Source: UBA8199 sp035358715 (GTDB taxonomy: Bacteria; Verrucomicrobiota; Verrucomicrobiia; Limisphaerales; UBA8199). From it: a stretch of DNA of 64,000 bases. The stretch is taken from positions 62,001-126,000 of the forward strand of contig DAOPPX010000001.1 in NCBI GenBank assembly GCA_035358715.1. The letters run 5' to 3'. Position 1 is the stretch's first letter, and each line of letters begins with the position of its first letter. Below, piece by piece: positions 35,589-43,250 of the stretch. Below the pieces are notes generated by a model. It made no database searches, was not told the DNA's origin, and worked only from the letters and a program-made list of their open reading frames with translations. A program made the position numbers and the translations under genes.

Positions 35589-37549
35589 TCACGTTCGTCC
35601 CGGAGTACTCCGCGGAAAAGGAATGTCGGTTGGTTCTCCCAGCTCTCGCGAAATGCCACTTTGAGGGCGTCGTCTTCGAGTTGGTCAATGATTACACCGA
35701 TGGCGCGCAGAGCATTCTGTGTTTGGTCGGGTTCGATGCCGCGCAGCTTGGGGAAGATGCGTTGTTCGACCTGGTCCGCCATCGCGTGCTTGTGCCAGTT
35801 GGCAACCCAGCGTGGATAGTTGGCGACGTACGACCGGATGGCGCGGTCAACGCGGAATGCGAATGGGCGGCCGAGAAGCGTCAGGGCGTTGTTGATCTGG
35901 TCGATCCACGAGCCCACCTCGGTGGCGTGCGGGCCGAGGTCAGTGATGGGGCGCCGCCAGCGCTTCCAGCTCGCCAGAGTGACCCCGTTGGTCGGGACGG
36001 ACTGGGGAGGAGCGGTGGTGATGGGATTGGTTTTCTTGGGGCGCCAGAAGCGCAGAACACTGGCGCGGTCGATCACTTTATCGGAGAGGGCCTGAGTGGA
36101 CTCATCCTCGTTCATGGTACCGGCGAAGAGGACGTTCTGGCCGGGGTAGAGACGGAGGCTCTTTCGGCCATCGAGGAGGCGGCCCATGTCGAGTTCGATT
36201 TCCGCACGGCTGCGGTCGTCGTCGTTTTCTTCATTCACCATCCGGCGGGTTTCTAATTTGCTGAGGAACTCGGAGAAGTAGTACTCGGTGCGCGCAAGGT
36301 TCATTTCGTCGAGCAGCACGAGGAGCATCCGGTCACTGCGGTCTTCGATTTCGGCGTCCTCGGGGAGTTCCCAAATCCCTTGGTTAAACAGCTCGAACTG
36401 GACCATGGCGCGAGCCAACTCGGTAGCCTTATAGCGTTTCTCAAGGTAGTTGTAGAAGCCAAAGAGGTCTTGTGGGCTGTCCCAGCGCGGCTGAACGGAC
36501 ATCAAGAGGAAGTGGAGGCCCATGCCATCAGCGTAGTGGCGGGGGAGCTCGCTTTTGCCGGTTCCGCTGATACCGGCGAGGACAACAAGGGGTGAGATGT
36601 CGCTGGCCTTGAGGGACGTGTGGAAAGCATGTAGAACGCGTTCGGGAAAGAAGAGTCCCTTGCCACGGATGTAATCTCGTGCGCGGTCGACGAGTTGCCG
36701 CTCGTCTTGGGAGGCAGATGGGGCGCGAAGTTCCGGGAAGGCGACCGGGGCGAAGAGGTCGGCGTAATCCCCTCCGCTCAGAGCGGGTGACTTTGCAAGG
36801 TCGAGTCTGATACCTTCGGCGATCGCTTTGAGGGTTTCGATGGACTTCTGAAGGCCGGTCAGTTCCGCACGGGCGGCGTCCCGGGCGGCTTCGGCCTCTT
36901 TTCGCTCACGAATTGCTTGGGCCTTGTCCTTCTCGGCCTGAATGACCTGCTGAGCAAGTTTATTCAGGAGGGTTTCATGGGCCTGGATATCGTTCTTAAG
37001 GCTGCTGAGGAGGATCTCTGCGTTGCGGCGCGCGTCGTCAAGGCCGCGGAGCGTCGTTTCGAGGGCCGCTTTTTGCTTTTGAAGGTCTTCTGCTTCCTTG
37101 CGGAGCGCTGCCGTTTGTGCATCGAGACGGGCTTTCTCGTCGGTGAGGAGTTTGACTTCCTGGGTAACCTGAGTCAGACGGGCCTCGTCTTGAGCGAGTT
37201 TCTGCTGAAGCGCGGCAAGCTCAGACTTGCTGCGTTCCAAGTCCGCCATCATTTGTTTGATGCGAGCTTCAGCATCGGGGTTCGCCTTTTGCCACTCGCG
37301 CAATTGGTGCAGGTGTCCGACCTCCCCTTCCAGCTTGGCCAATTCCTGGCGGTGAGCCTGAGTGTTCTCGGTGAGTTGGCGGAGTTCTTCGCGGCGCGCG
37401 GGCAGAACGGCTTCGAGTTCCTTCAACTCGTTGAAGTGGGGAAGAAATCTTTGGGATAATCTGAGTTTAACGAGAGCAACGACTGCCGCGATGCTGGTGA
37501 GCAGGGCGAGCGCCCACAAGATCCATTGAAGAGTTTGGAGAGTTCCCAT
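35585..37549 (-). CDS. Membrane-anchored coiled-coil McrB-type AAA+ ATPase (island)
   Basis: 654 residues: one transmembrane helix at about 8-28 (WILWALALLTSIAAVVALV), a long coiled coil at about 40-255 rich in Glu, Lys and Ala, and an AAA+ domain of the McrB type from about 290 to the end. Walker A is GISGTGKS at about 326-333, Walker B is MLLVLLDEMNLARTEYYFSE at about 420, and a sensor-1-like LFAGTMNEDE follows. McrB-type ATPases hexamerise and usually drive a partner encoded next door, here the DUF2357-like gene with an ATGA overlap. Anchoring by a coiled coil to the inner membrane is not the standard McrBC design and suggests an envelope-located machine. Confidence 0.85.
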   Translation of the reverse strand: MGTLQTLQWILWALALLTSIAAVVALVKLRLSQRFLPHFNELKELEAVLPARREELRQLTENTQAHRQELAKLEGEVGHLHQLREWQKANPDAEARIKQMMADLERSKSELAALQQKLAQDEARLTQVTQEVKLLTDEKARLDAQTAALRKEAEDLQKQKAALETTLRGLDDARRNAEILLSSLKNDIQAHETLLNKLAQQVIQAEKDKAQAIRERKEAEAARDAARAELTGLQKSIETLKAIAEGIRLDLAKSPALSGGDYADLFAPVAFPELRAPSASQDERQLVDRARDYIRGKGLFFPERVLHAFHTSLKASDISPLVVLAGISGTGKSELPRHYADGMGLHFLLMSVQPRWDSPQDLFGFYNYLEKRYKATELARAMVQFELFNQGIWELPEDAEIEDRSDRMLLVLLDEMNLARTEYYFSEFLSKLETRRMVNEENDDDRSRAEIELDMGRLLDGRKSLRLYPGQNVLFAGTMNEDESTQALSDKVIDRASVLRFWRPKKTNPITTAPPQSVPTNGVTLASWKRWRRPITDLGPHATEVGSWIDQINNALTLLGRPFAFRVDRAIRSYVANYPRWVANWHKHAMADQVEQRIFPKLRGIEPDQTQNALRAIGVIIDQLEDDALKVAFRESWENQPTFLFRGVLRDERE

Positions 37550-37573
37550 GGTGTATGCGAGGGTTGCAGTTAC

Positions 37574-38743
37574 CTACTTGTTTGTGGAAGCCGGGCTGGG
37601 CGATTGTGCCGCGAGCTGGCCAATCTCCTTCTGGAGTGCGTCCCTTTGGGTCTTGAGGCGTTGGATTTGGGCTTCGAGCCGCGATGTTTCAACGGCCAGG
37701 TTGTCGCGCGTGGCCCCCGTTTCAGCTATGGTTTTGCGGACGGCGGCAAGGTCCTGCTCGGCACCTTGGACGTCTCCACGGAGGGTTGCGCGCCGGGCCT
37801 CGGCGTCCGCAGCATCTTTGCGAGCTGCTTCGGCACGTGCGACAAAGTTGGTCAGATCGGCGGTAATTCTCTGAAAGCGGTCCGTGGCTTCTGCTGCCTG
37901 GGCCTCAACTGAGGCCTGCTTCTCTCGTGCCTTCGCGAGCTCCTGGTTGGCCTTCTGTACCGCTTCTTGGCGCGAGGCGACTTCGGCGGCTGTTGTCTGG
38001 TTGCTGGAGACGTATTGCTTTGCTGTGTCGGCTTGCTGCTGGAGGGAGGCGATTTCCGTGGCAAGCTTTTCACGGGATTGTCTCAAATCGTCCGCTTGCT
38101 TCTGGCTTTTCTCGACGGCGGACCGAGCCGTAAGGATGTCGGCCTCCGCCTGCTTGAGGGTGCTGTTGGCGGACTCCGTTGCGGCCTGAGCTTCTGAACG
38201 GCGGCGTTCAGCATCGGCGGCTTGGGCCAGGACCCCTCGGAGGTCAATATTGGTCCGCGTAAGGAGGTCACGTTCCGAAAGAAGTTTTTGGATTTCGCCG
38301 GACGCAGATGTTTTTTGGGAGGCGATTCCGGCGAGGTCGGTGTTGAGTTGCTGGAGACGATTGGACGACTGGTTGAGGTCGGCGACGGTTTGTTTCTCCT
38401 TCTCTTGGAAGGAGATGAGCGCAGCCTCGGCGGACGCCTTCTCCTGGAGGCGCTTTTGCCAATCCTCAACGAGTGGGGCCAACGCGACTTTCTTCTCCTC
38501 CAGGGTTTTGATGTCCTGCTGGAGCGAGCCGATCTGATCGTGCATTTTGGTTAGCTCCTGCGCGGCGTCTTCCGCGCGTTTTCGAGTGTCTTCGTAGCTT
38601 GCGAGCCTGAAGATGAGAAAGGCAACGAGAATGAGGTTGGTGAAAACCGTTCCGGTGAAAGCGACGGTGAGAAATTGGCTGATCACCGGGCGAGCAGGTT
38701 TGGGGGCCTGCGGCTGGGGGGCTAATCCTGGCTGTGTGCTCAT
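37574..38743 (-). CDS. Membrane-anchored coiled-coil protein, 389 aa (island)
   Basis: 389 residues. A Pro/Ala-rich cytoplasmic N-terminus of about 20 residues is followed by one transmembrane helix at about 23-48 (VAFTGTVFTNLILVAFLIFR), and then about 330 residues of nearly uninterrupted coiled coil with heptad Leu/Ala and many Gln, Ser, Glu and Lys residues. No enzymatic motif is visible. The architecture parallels the N-terminal half of the AAA gene 24 nt downstream, so the two may form a hetero-coiled-coil stalk. It is the first gene of the long island operon. The 95 bp upstream hold no clear promoter. Confidence 0.72.
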   Translation of the reverse strand: MSTQPGLAPQPQAPKPARPVISQFLTVAFTGTVFTNLILVAFLIFRLASYEDTRKRAEDAAQELTKMHDQIGSLQQDIKTLEEKKVALAPLVEDWQKRLQEKASAEAALISFQEKEKQTVADLNQSSNRLQQLNTDLAGIASQKTSASGEIQKLLSERDLLTRTNIDLRGVLAQAADAERRRSEAQAATESANSTLKQAEADILTARSAVEKSQKQADDLRQSREKLATEIASLQQQADTAKQYVSSNQTTAAEVASRQEAVQKANQELAKAREKQASVEAQAAEATDRFQRITADLTNFVARAEAARKDAADAEARRATLRGDVQGAEQDLAAVRKTIAETGATRDNLAVETSRLEAQIQRLKTQRDALQKEIGQLAAQSPSPASTNK

Positions 38744-38838
38744 AATCTCTGTTGCTGACTCACAGGGAGCCGGAGTGAAGGAGCGGCGGTTTTGGGGTTG
38801 TTGAGGTGCGTGGCATAGATGTTAGGGGGTGGACAGAT

Positions 38839-39030
38839 TCATTTCGACGGCTTTACCTGGGCGGCTTTGCCGCCTTTGACCCAAGCGTCCACCTCGGACG
38901 CGAGGAATTTCCAGAGGCGCCCGACTTTGTGAGCGGGCATTTTCTTGCGGGTGAGCCATTTGTAGATGGTGTCCCGATTGACGCCCAGGTGCGCCGCGAT
39001 TTCTTCGACCGATAGCCATCGTTCTTGCAT
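38839..39030 (-). CDS. Excisionase-family helix-turn-helix protein, 63 aa (island)
   Basis: 63 residues from the ATG at 39030 (MQERWLSVEEIAAHLGVN). It matches the excisionase/MerR-type HTH_17 domain: WLSVEEIAAHLGVNRDTIYKWLTRKKMPAHKVGRLWKF, covering nearly the whole protein, with a basic tail. Such proteins act as recombination directionality factors or as local repressors. It is placed just upstream of the long operon, which favours either a regulator of that operon or an island mobility factor, although no integrase gene is in the window. Confidence 0.82.
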   Translation of the reverse strand: MQERWLSVEEIAAHLGVNRDTIYKWLTRKKMPAHKVGRLWKFLASEVDAWVKGGKAAQVKPSK

Positions 39031-39206
39031 AATCTGGTATCGTTTGGGTGCCGACCGCCGGACTGACGGTGCCTCGTTTCCCAATTGGGTAGTGAGGGTA
39101 TCGGGATTTGTCCAACAAGACCAGAGAAAAGCAGAGAAAAGCAAGGGCAGGCCGACGGGAGCAAACGGGGTCGTATGGCGGCGGAGGGGTTGGTGAATAC
39201 CCGTGT

Positions 39207-40244
39207 TCACGAGAAATCGGCTTCGCGGACCTGGTTGGTCTTCAGGCCGGCGCGGAGGTTCACGATGTTCGTGATGGACACTGTTTCGTTTTCCGGCAGG
39301 GGGGCGGCTCGCTTTTCCTCGGCTTTTTCTTTCACGGATTTGAGGGCGGCCAGGGGCTTCGACCCGTCGAGCGCTTTTAGTTCATTGTCGTAGTAGTCGA
39401 ACCAGGGATAGCCGGCCTGGGTGTAGTCACGGGCCGTGGGCGGCAGGGAGGGCGGACGCTGGCCGGTGATGGCCTGCCAGGTGGTGGAATTGACCAAGTG
39501 AATGAAGCAGCGGCTGCCGTGTGCTGTGTCCCAGTCGTGGATTGAGAAGGGGTCGGCGTAGATTTCCTGCCGCATGCGGCCGCCGGGAGCGAGACCCATT
39601 CCGGGGGAACTTTCCAAACAGCAACAGATGCGGTCCTCGGCAAGGGACAGGTCGCGGGCATGGCGGCGTTTGATGACGGGGAAGCGGCGGTCGAAGACCT
39701 CCGGGCGCATGGGGAAGATTTCGATTTGCATGCCGCCGAACTCCGCCTTGCCGGTAATCTGCTCTTCGGCCGAGTAGCCTTCGCCGAGAGGCATGGCCAC
39801 GAACTGGCGGATGATTCCTTTCTGAACGCAGTAGCCGTCGAGCCAGGGCTGCTGGGGAACGACGAGGTAGTCCTGTGGGTTGCGGCTAAGGCCGCGCTGC
39901 CACGATTCGCCGGTGATGGCGCTGATCTTGCCGGTGGCGATTTTGACCGCGAATGGGTAGGCGGTCTCGCGGTCCGCAAGGTAGCCGCTGTCGAACCTGA
40001 GCCAAAGGGCCTCGGACTGCCACATGGGCAGCAGGACACCGCCGCGCTGGAGCCAGCCCGCCGGCACGCGCGGCGCGAAATCGTCGATGTGGCGCAAGGG
40101 GAAGGAGCCCAAACCGGGCGGCAGTGGGTAGTCGCGACCATCGTCCGGGATGCGCAGGGTGCGCTGGAAGTCAATGGTCAGGCTCGGGTGATGGGGCAAG
40201 TCAGGGAAACTGACGGCTAATTCATCGGAATGCAGTTCGATCAT
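39207..40244 (-). CDS. Conserved protein of unknown function paired with XRE regulator, 345 aa
   Basis: 345 residues, soluble, with a very regular sequence (SLTIDFQRTLRIPDDGRDYP, LPPGLGSFPLRHIDDF, GGVLLPMWQSEALWLRFDSG, TGKISAITGESW, DYLVVPQQPWLDGYCVQKG). I recall this as a widely distributed family without known function, often in mobile regions. It starts 15 nt after the XRE regulator gene and is therefore co-transcribed with it. The last 60 residues are less conserved and charged. No catalytic motif is evident. Confidence 0.65.
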   Translation of the reverse strand: MIELHSDELAVSFPDLPHHPSLTIDFQRTLRIPDDGRDYPLPPGLGSFPLRHIDDFAPRVPAGWLQRGGVLLPMWQSEALWLRFDSGYLADRETAYPFAVKIATGKISAITGESWQRGLSRNPQDYLVVPQQPWLDGYCVQKGIIRQFVAMPLGEGYSAEEQITGKAEFGGMQIEIFPMRPEVFDRRFPVIKRRHARDLSLAEDRICCCLESSPGMGLAPGGRMRQEIYADPFSIHDWDTAHGSRCFIHLVNSTTWQAITGQRPPSLPPTARDYTQAGYPWFDYYDNELKALDGSKPLAALKSVKEKAEEKRAAPLPENETVSITNIVNLRAGLKTNQVREADFS

Positions 40245-40259
40245 AGGTTTTTCTTTGGT

Positions 40260-40619
40260 TCACCAGCTTCCGTCGCGCACTTCGCGCACGAGGCGAAGGA
40301 CGGCTTTGTCTGGCATGTTTTTCAGTTCGCGGATGAGTTGGGCGAATATCTGCGGGCGCTTGCAGATGATGTCCTGGAGGTCGCGGGACACTTTGCCGAC
40401 CATGGCCAGCAGCAGGTCCGGGTCTTCGCCCAATTCCAGCGCCAGGGCACGGGTGGTGGCCTCTGAGGGCCGCGGCTCGAGTCCCCGTTCGATCTTGCTG
40501 AGATAGGAGGGCTCGACGCCGATGCGGCCGGCGAGCTGGCGGAGAGAGAAGGTGTTGCCTTCCCGGTCCTGTTTTTGCGTCCGGCATTTCCTCAGGTAAG
40601 TGCCCAGGGCATTGCTCAT
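40260..40619 (-). CDS. XRE-family transcriptional regulator, 119 aa (island)
   Basis: 119 residues from the ATG at 40619 (MSNALGTYLRKCR). It has an XRE-type helix-turn-helix at about residues 20-65 (FSLRQLAGRIGVEPSYLSKIERGLEPRPS) and a C-terminal helical region for dimerisation (LIRELKNMPDKAVLRLVREV). It is likely an autorepressor of the two-gene unit with 39207-40244, because a dyad overlaps its own promoter (40620-40654). It may also control neighbouring island genes. Confidence 0.85.
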   Translation of the reverse strand: MSNALGTYLRKCRTQKQDREGNTFSLRQLAGRIGVEPSYLSKIERGLEPRPSEATTRALALELGEDPDLLLAMVGKVSRDLQDIICKRPQIFAQLIRELKNMPDKAVLRLVREVRDGSW

Positions 40620-40654
40620 GTGTATCATATACTACACACTACACGGTTTGTCAA
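40620..40654 (-). promoter_or_regulatory. Sigma-70-like promoter with overlapping dyad, upstream of XRE gene
   Basis: The minus strand shows TTGACA (40654-40649) and a TATATG or TATGAT -10 at 17 or 19 bp spacing. An imperfect palindrome GTGTAGTATATGATACAC covers the -10, and a GTGTAGTGTGTAG direct repeat lies between the boxes. This fits autoregulation by the XRE protein. Confidence 0.6.
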
Positions 40655-40745
40655 GAACCTGTTTTCGTGGGAGCACCGGGGGATCGGGTTTGGATAAGTT
40701 TGTTGAAAAATCTTTGGGAGTATCCCTCTATCTGTCGCACCCCAT

Positions 40746-41450
40746 TTGGTAGGATGGAGGCATGAAAAAGAAGAAAAGCGAGGCAGGAAGGCCGGGGGCC
40801 CTGACGGGCCGGTGGATGCACAGGGGTACGGGCATTGCCGGTTTGCGACGGAGCGGATGATGCGGATGCACCGGCGGATCGAGGACAAGGAGTATCCGAA
40901 TTCGAGGACGTTCGCGCGGGAATTCGAGGTCAGTGCGGACGGTAAAGCGGGACGTTGATTTCATGAGGAGGCGGCTGAAGATGCCGATTGGGTTCGACGT
41001 GCCCAAGAAAGGTTATTTCTTCACCAGGTCGGTGCCAAAGTTTCTGCGGATGCAGCTGACGGAGAAGGAGATCGTGGGGTTGTTCGTGGCGCAGCGGACG
41101 ATTGCGCAGTACCGAGGGACTTCGCTTCAGCCGGTGCTGGGTTCGGCTTTCGAGAAGATGACGGCGCAACTGGATGACGTACTCACTGAGCCGCCTGGAC
41201 GAGGTGCTCTCGATCCGGCCGCTTGCGCCCGGGGATGCGGAGCTGGAGACGTTCGAGATCCTGACGCGGGGAGTGCGGGAGCGGCGGGCCGTGCGATTCG
41301 TTTACCGGAAACACGGAGAGGTGAAGCAGGTGAGCAAGTGTGTGCAGCCGTATCGATGTCACCTGTGTCAATAACCGGTGGACGCTGTTTGCGCGTGACC
41401 CAAAGGCGGGGCCGGTTGGCGGTGTATGCGGATGGGATTTCGGCGTCGGA
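40746..41450 (+). pseudogene. WYL-domain-type HTH regulator, multiply frameshifted
   Basis: The translation of a WYL/DeoR-type regulator can be followed only by switching frames: an HTH part (RMMRMHRRIEDKEYPNSRTF) in one frame, then RTVKRDVDFMRRRLKMPIGF and GYFFTRSVPKFLRMQLTEKE in the next (shift near 40942), then SRLDEVLSIRPLAPGDAELE and RRAVRFVYRKHGEVKQ in the third (shift near 41185), with a further shift near 41360 (NNRWTLFARDPKAG). An ATG at 40762 with GGAGGC in front is the probable original start. At least three shifts make it a decayed gene unless the assembly is faulty. It is the outermost island gene on the right. The bases from 41450 to 41635 hold nothing I recognise. Confidence 0.75.
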
Positions 41451-41635
41451 CGCAGGGTTGGGAGGATTCGATGCGGGGAGTGTCCCGAGCGCGAATCGTC
41501 TTTATGGATACCCGAGCCCCAGTGCAGCCTCAGCGGGTGGCCAAGATGGGTTGCTCAGCCAGACGTCTGATTTGATTGGAGGCATGACGGCACATGCAGG
41601 TGGAAATGGTGATGTACACATCTTTTCCCCCTCTC

Positions 41636-42871
41636 TTAGTGGGTCTTATTGAGCACCGAGGCCAGGTTGAAGAGCGGCAGATACATCCCGATAACCATAA
41701 CGCCGATGACCGCCGCCAGAAAGATGATCATGACCGGTTCGATGACGGCCGTAAAGCGGGTGACCGCGTCATCAAGATCCTCGATGTAGTAATCGGTCAG
41801 GTTCCCCAGCACCTCTGGCAGGCTGCCGGTGGCTTCCCCGGCCTGAATATTTCCCGCGATGATAAGTGGAAAGGTTCTCTCCCTCTTGAATGCCTCCGAC
41901 AAACTCACGCCACTGGTTTGGATCGCGCTCTTGATACGTTCCAGCGCTTCAGTGAAAACAACGTTTCCGGCAACCTTCTGGCAGAGGTGAAGCTGCTTGG
42001 GCATTGTCACGTTGGCGGTGGAAAACTGGTGAAGCAATTGCAGAATGCGAAGACAGGCGCCTTTGGCAACCAAATCGCGGATAATGAAGATGCTCAATAG
42101 CAACCGCTGGAGCCGTTTGTTGGCCAGGATGACTTTGCGCTGCATAAACAGAAACACGGGAATGGAGAGGACTCCGATTACAACCAATGGACTGCTGCGC
42201 AGAATCTCGGATACCTTCACGATCGCGCGCGTAATCAGGGGAAGTTGAACTCCGGTTCCCTTGTATAGGGTGGCCAGGGCCGGCACCGCCAGGAGCGAGA
42301 AGATCATCACGGCGATCAGTGCGATGACGAGCACGATGGCGGGATAAATTGAAGCGTTCTTAACCTTGCGCAGCACCTTGTCGGCGCGCTTCAAAGCCTT
42401 GGCTCGCTCCCGGAGCGCAACCGGCAACTGGCCGGAGGTTTCCGATGCCTGCACAATCGCCACATAAACATCGTCGAAAGCTTCCGGATAGTTTGCCAGC
42501 GCCTGGGAAATGCTCTCGCCATCGGTGATGCGGCGGCGCACGTCGATGATGATCCTGCGAAACCGTTCCTTAGGTGTGGACTCGGCCAGGATTTGAAACG
42601 CGTTGGCCGTGTTGACCTTGGTGGCGACCATCAACGCCAGGTTGTTGCTGAAGGTCGCCAGTTCGCGTTTGCTGGCAGGGTCGCCGATCTCCAGCCGTCC
42701 CTTTTTCAGTGCCTCCAGGAACGGACTAGGCCGCGGTTCAATGGCGATGACCTTGCACCTTTCCCGCTGCATCTGGGCGCGGACCTTGGCCTGACTGCTC
42801 GCCTGCACCAGTCGCTTGGAAATCTGCTGGGCTTCGTCCCGAAGGGTGACCAGATAGGAATTGAGGATCAT
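41636..42871 (-). CDS. GspF/PilC-type inner-membrane platform protein
   Basis: 411 residues from the ATG at 42871. It shows the two-copy GspF fold: LATFSNNLALMVATKVNTAN and GESISQALANYPEAFDDVYV, a transmembrane pair around the middle (ASIYPAIVLVIALIAVMIFSL and LVVIGVLSIPVFLFM), then a second copy ending in a C-terminal hydrophobic helix (IEPVMIIFLAAVIGVMVIGM). It forms the membrane platform on which the PilB/GspE ATPase acts; that ATPase is encoded at 3021-4628. The gene ends at the right boundary of the island, and a small membrane-protein gene lies 17 nt upstream. Confidence 0.92.
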   Translation of the reverse strand: MILNSYLVTLRDEAQQISKRLVQASSQAKVRAQMQRERCKVIAIEPRPSPFLEALKKGRLEIGDPASKRELATFSNNLALMVATKVNTANAFQILAESTPKERFRRIIIDVRRRITDGESISQALANYPEAFDDVYVAIVQASETSGQLPVALRERAKALKRADKVLRKVKNASIYPAIVLVIALIAVMIFSLLAVPALATLYKGTGVQLPLITRAIVKVSEILRSSPLVVIGVLSIPVFLFMQRKVILANKRLQRLLLSIFIIRDLVAKGACLRILQLLHQFSTANVTMPKQLHLCQKVAGNVVFTEALERIKSAIQTSGVSLSEAFKRERTFPLIIAGNIQAGEATGSLPEVLGNLTDYYIEDLDDAVTRFTAVIEPVMIIFLAAVIGVMVIGMYLPLFNLASVLNKTH

Positions 42872-42888
42872 GGGAATTGATGCGTCGG

Positions 42889-43161
42889 CTACCGGACCAA
42901 ACGGAATAGCACGTAGGTGATGCCGAGGATGAACATGGTTATCTTCCAGTCCCCATCGCGCTGCGAGATCGCTTTCCGGGTGTAAACCAGGATGGCGGAC
43001 GGATAAATGAGGCAGGCGCCGATTGTGGCCAGGAGGGAGGTGCGCAAACCTGACCCGGCATAGTCTCTTCGCAAGGTCGGCATCAAACACACGACGGTGA
43101 GAGCGCCCAGGGAGAGCAGCCCAACCGTTTCCCACAATGATATTCTTCGGGGTCGGCTCAT
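42889..43161 (-). CDS. Small membrane protein, 90 aa
   Basis: 90 residues with three hydrophobic segments, at about residues 10-28, 40-61 and 73-88, and basic loops. It starts MSRPRRISLWETVG and ends 17 nt before the GspF/PilC gene, so it is co-transcribed and probably a local component of the same membrane complex. There is no recognisable family. A TATAATGG element lies 33 nt upstream with an inverted repeat in between. Confidence 0.65.
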   Translation of the reverse strand: MSRPRRISLWETVGLLSLGALTVVCLMPTLRRDYAGSGLRTSLLATIGACLIYPSAILVYTRKAISQRDGDWKITMFILGITYVLFRLVR

Positions 43162-43169
43162 GTTTGGCC

Positions 43170-43189
43170 AAGCGGTTTCTGAACCGCTT
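43170..43189 (-). promoter_or_regulatory. Inverted repeat in the leader of the gspF operon
   Basis: AAGCGGTT and AACCGCTT around a 4-nt loop, located between the -10 element at 43200-43193 and the ATG at 43161. It could be an operator overlapping the transcription start or a hairpin in a short leader. Confidence 0.5.
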
Positions 43190-43192
43190 TAA

Positions 43193-43200
43193 CCATTATA
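43193..43200 (-). promoter_or_regulatory. TATAATGG -10 element
   Basis: Minus-strand GACTTATAATGGTTAAAGCGG. It serves 42889-43161 and gspF with a leader of about 25-30 nt. Confidence 0.55.
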
Positions 43201-43250
43201 AGTCCGCGCGGCTGCTCTTTGTGCCTGTTGTGGCACCTGTATTGCCACGA

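Noticed and set aside
35585..38743. Zorya-type ZorAB motor because of membrane coiled-coil proteins
   Set aside because: There is one transmembrane helix per protein, no MotA/MotB-like channel helices, no OmpA-type domain, and the ATPase is of the McrB type.
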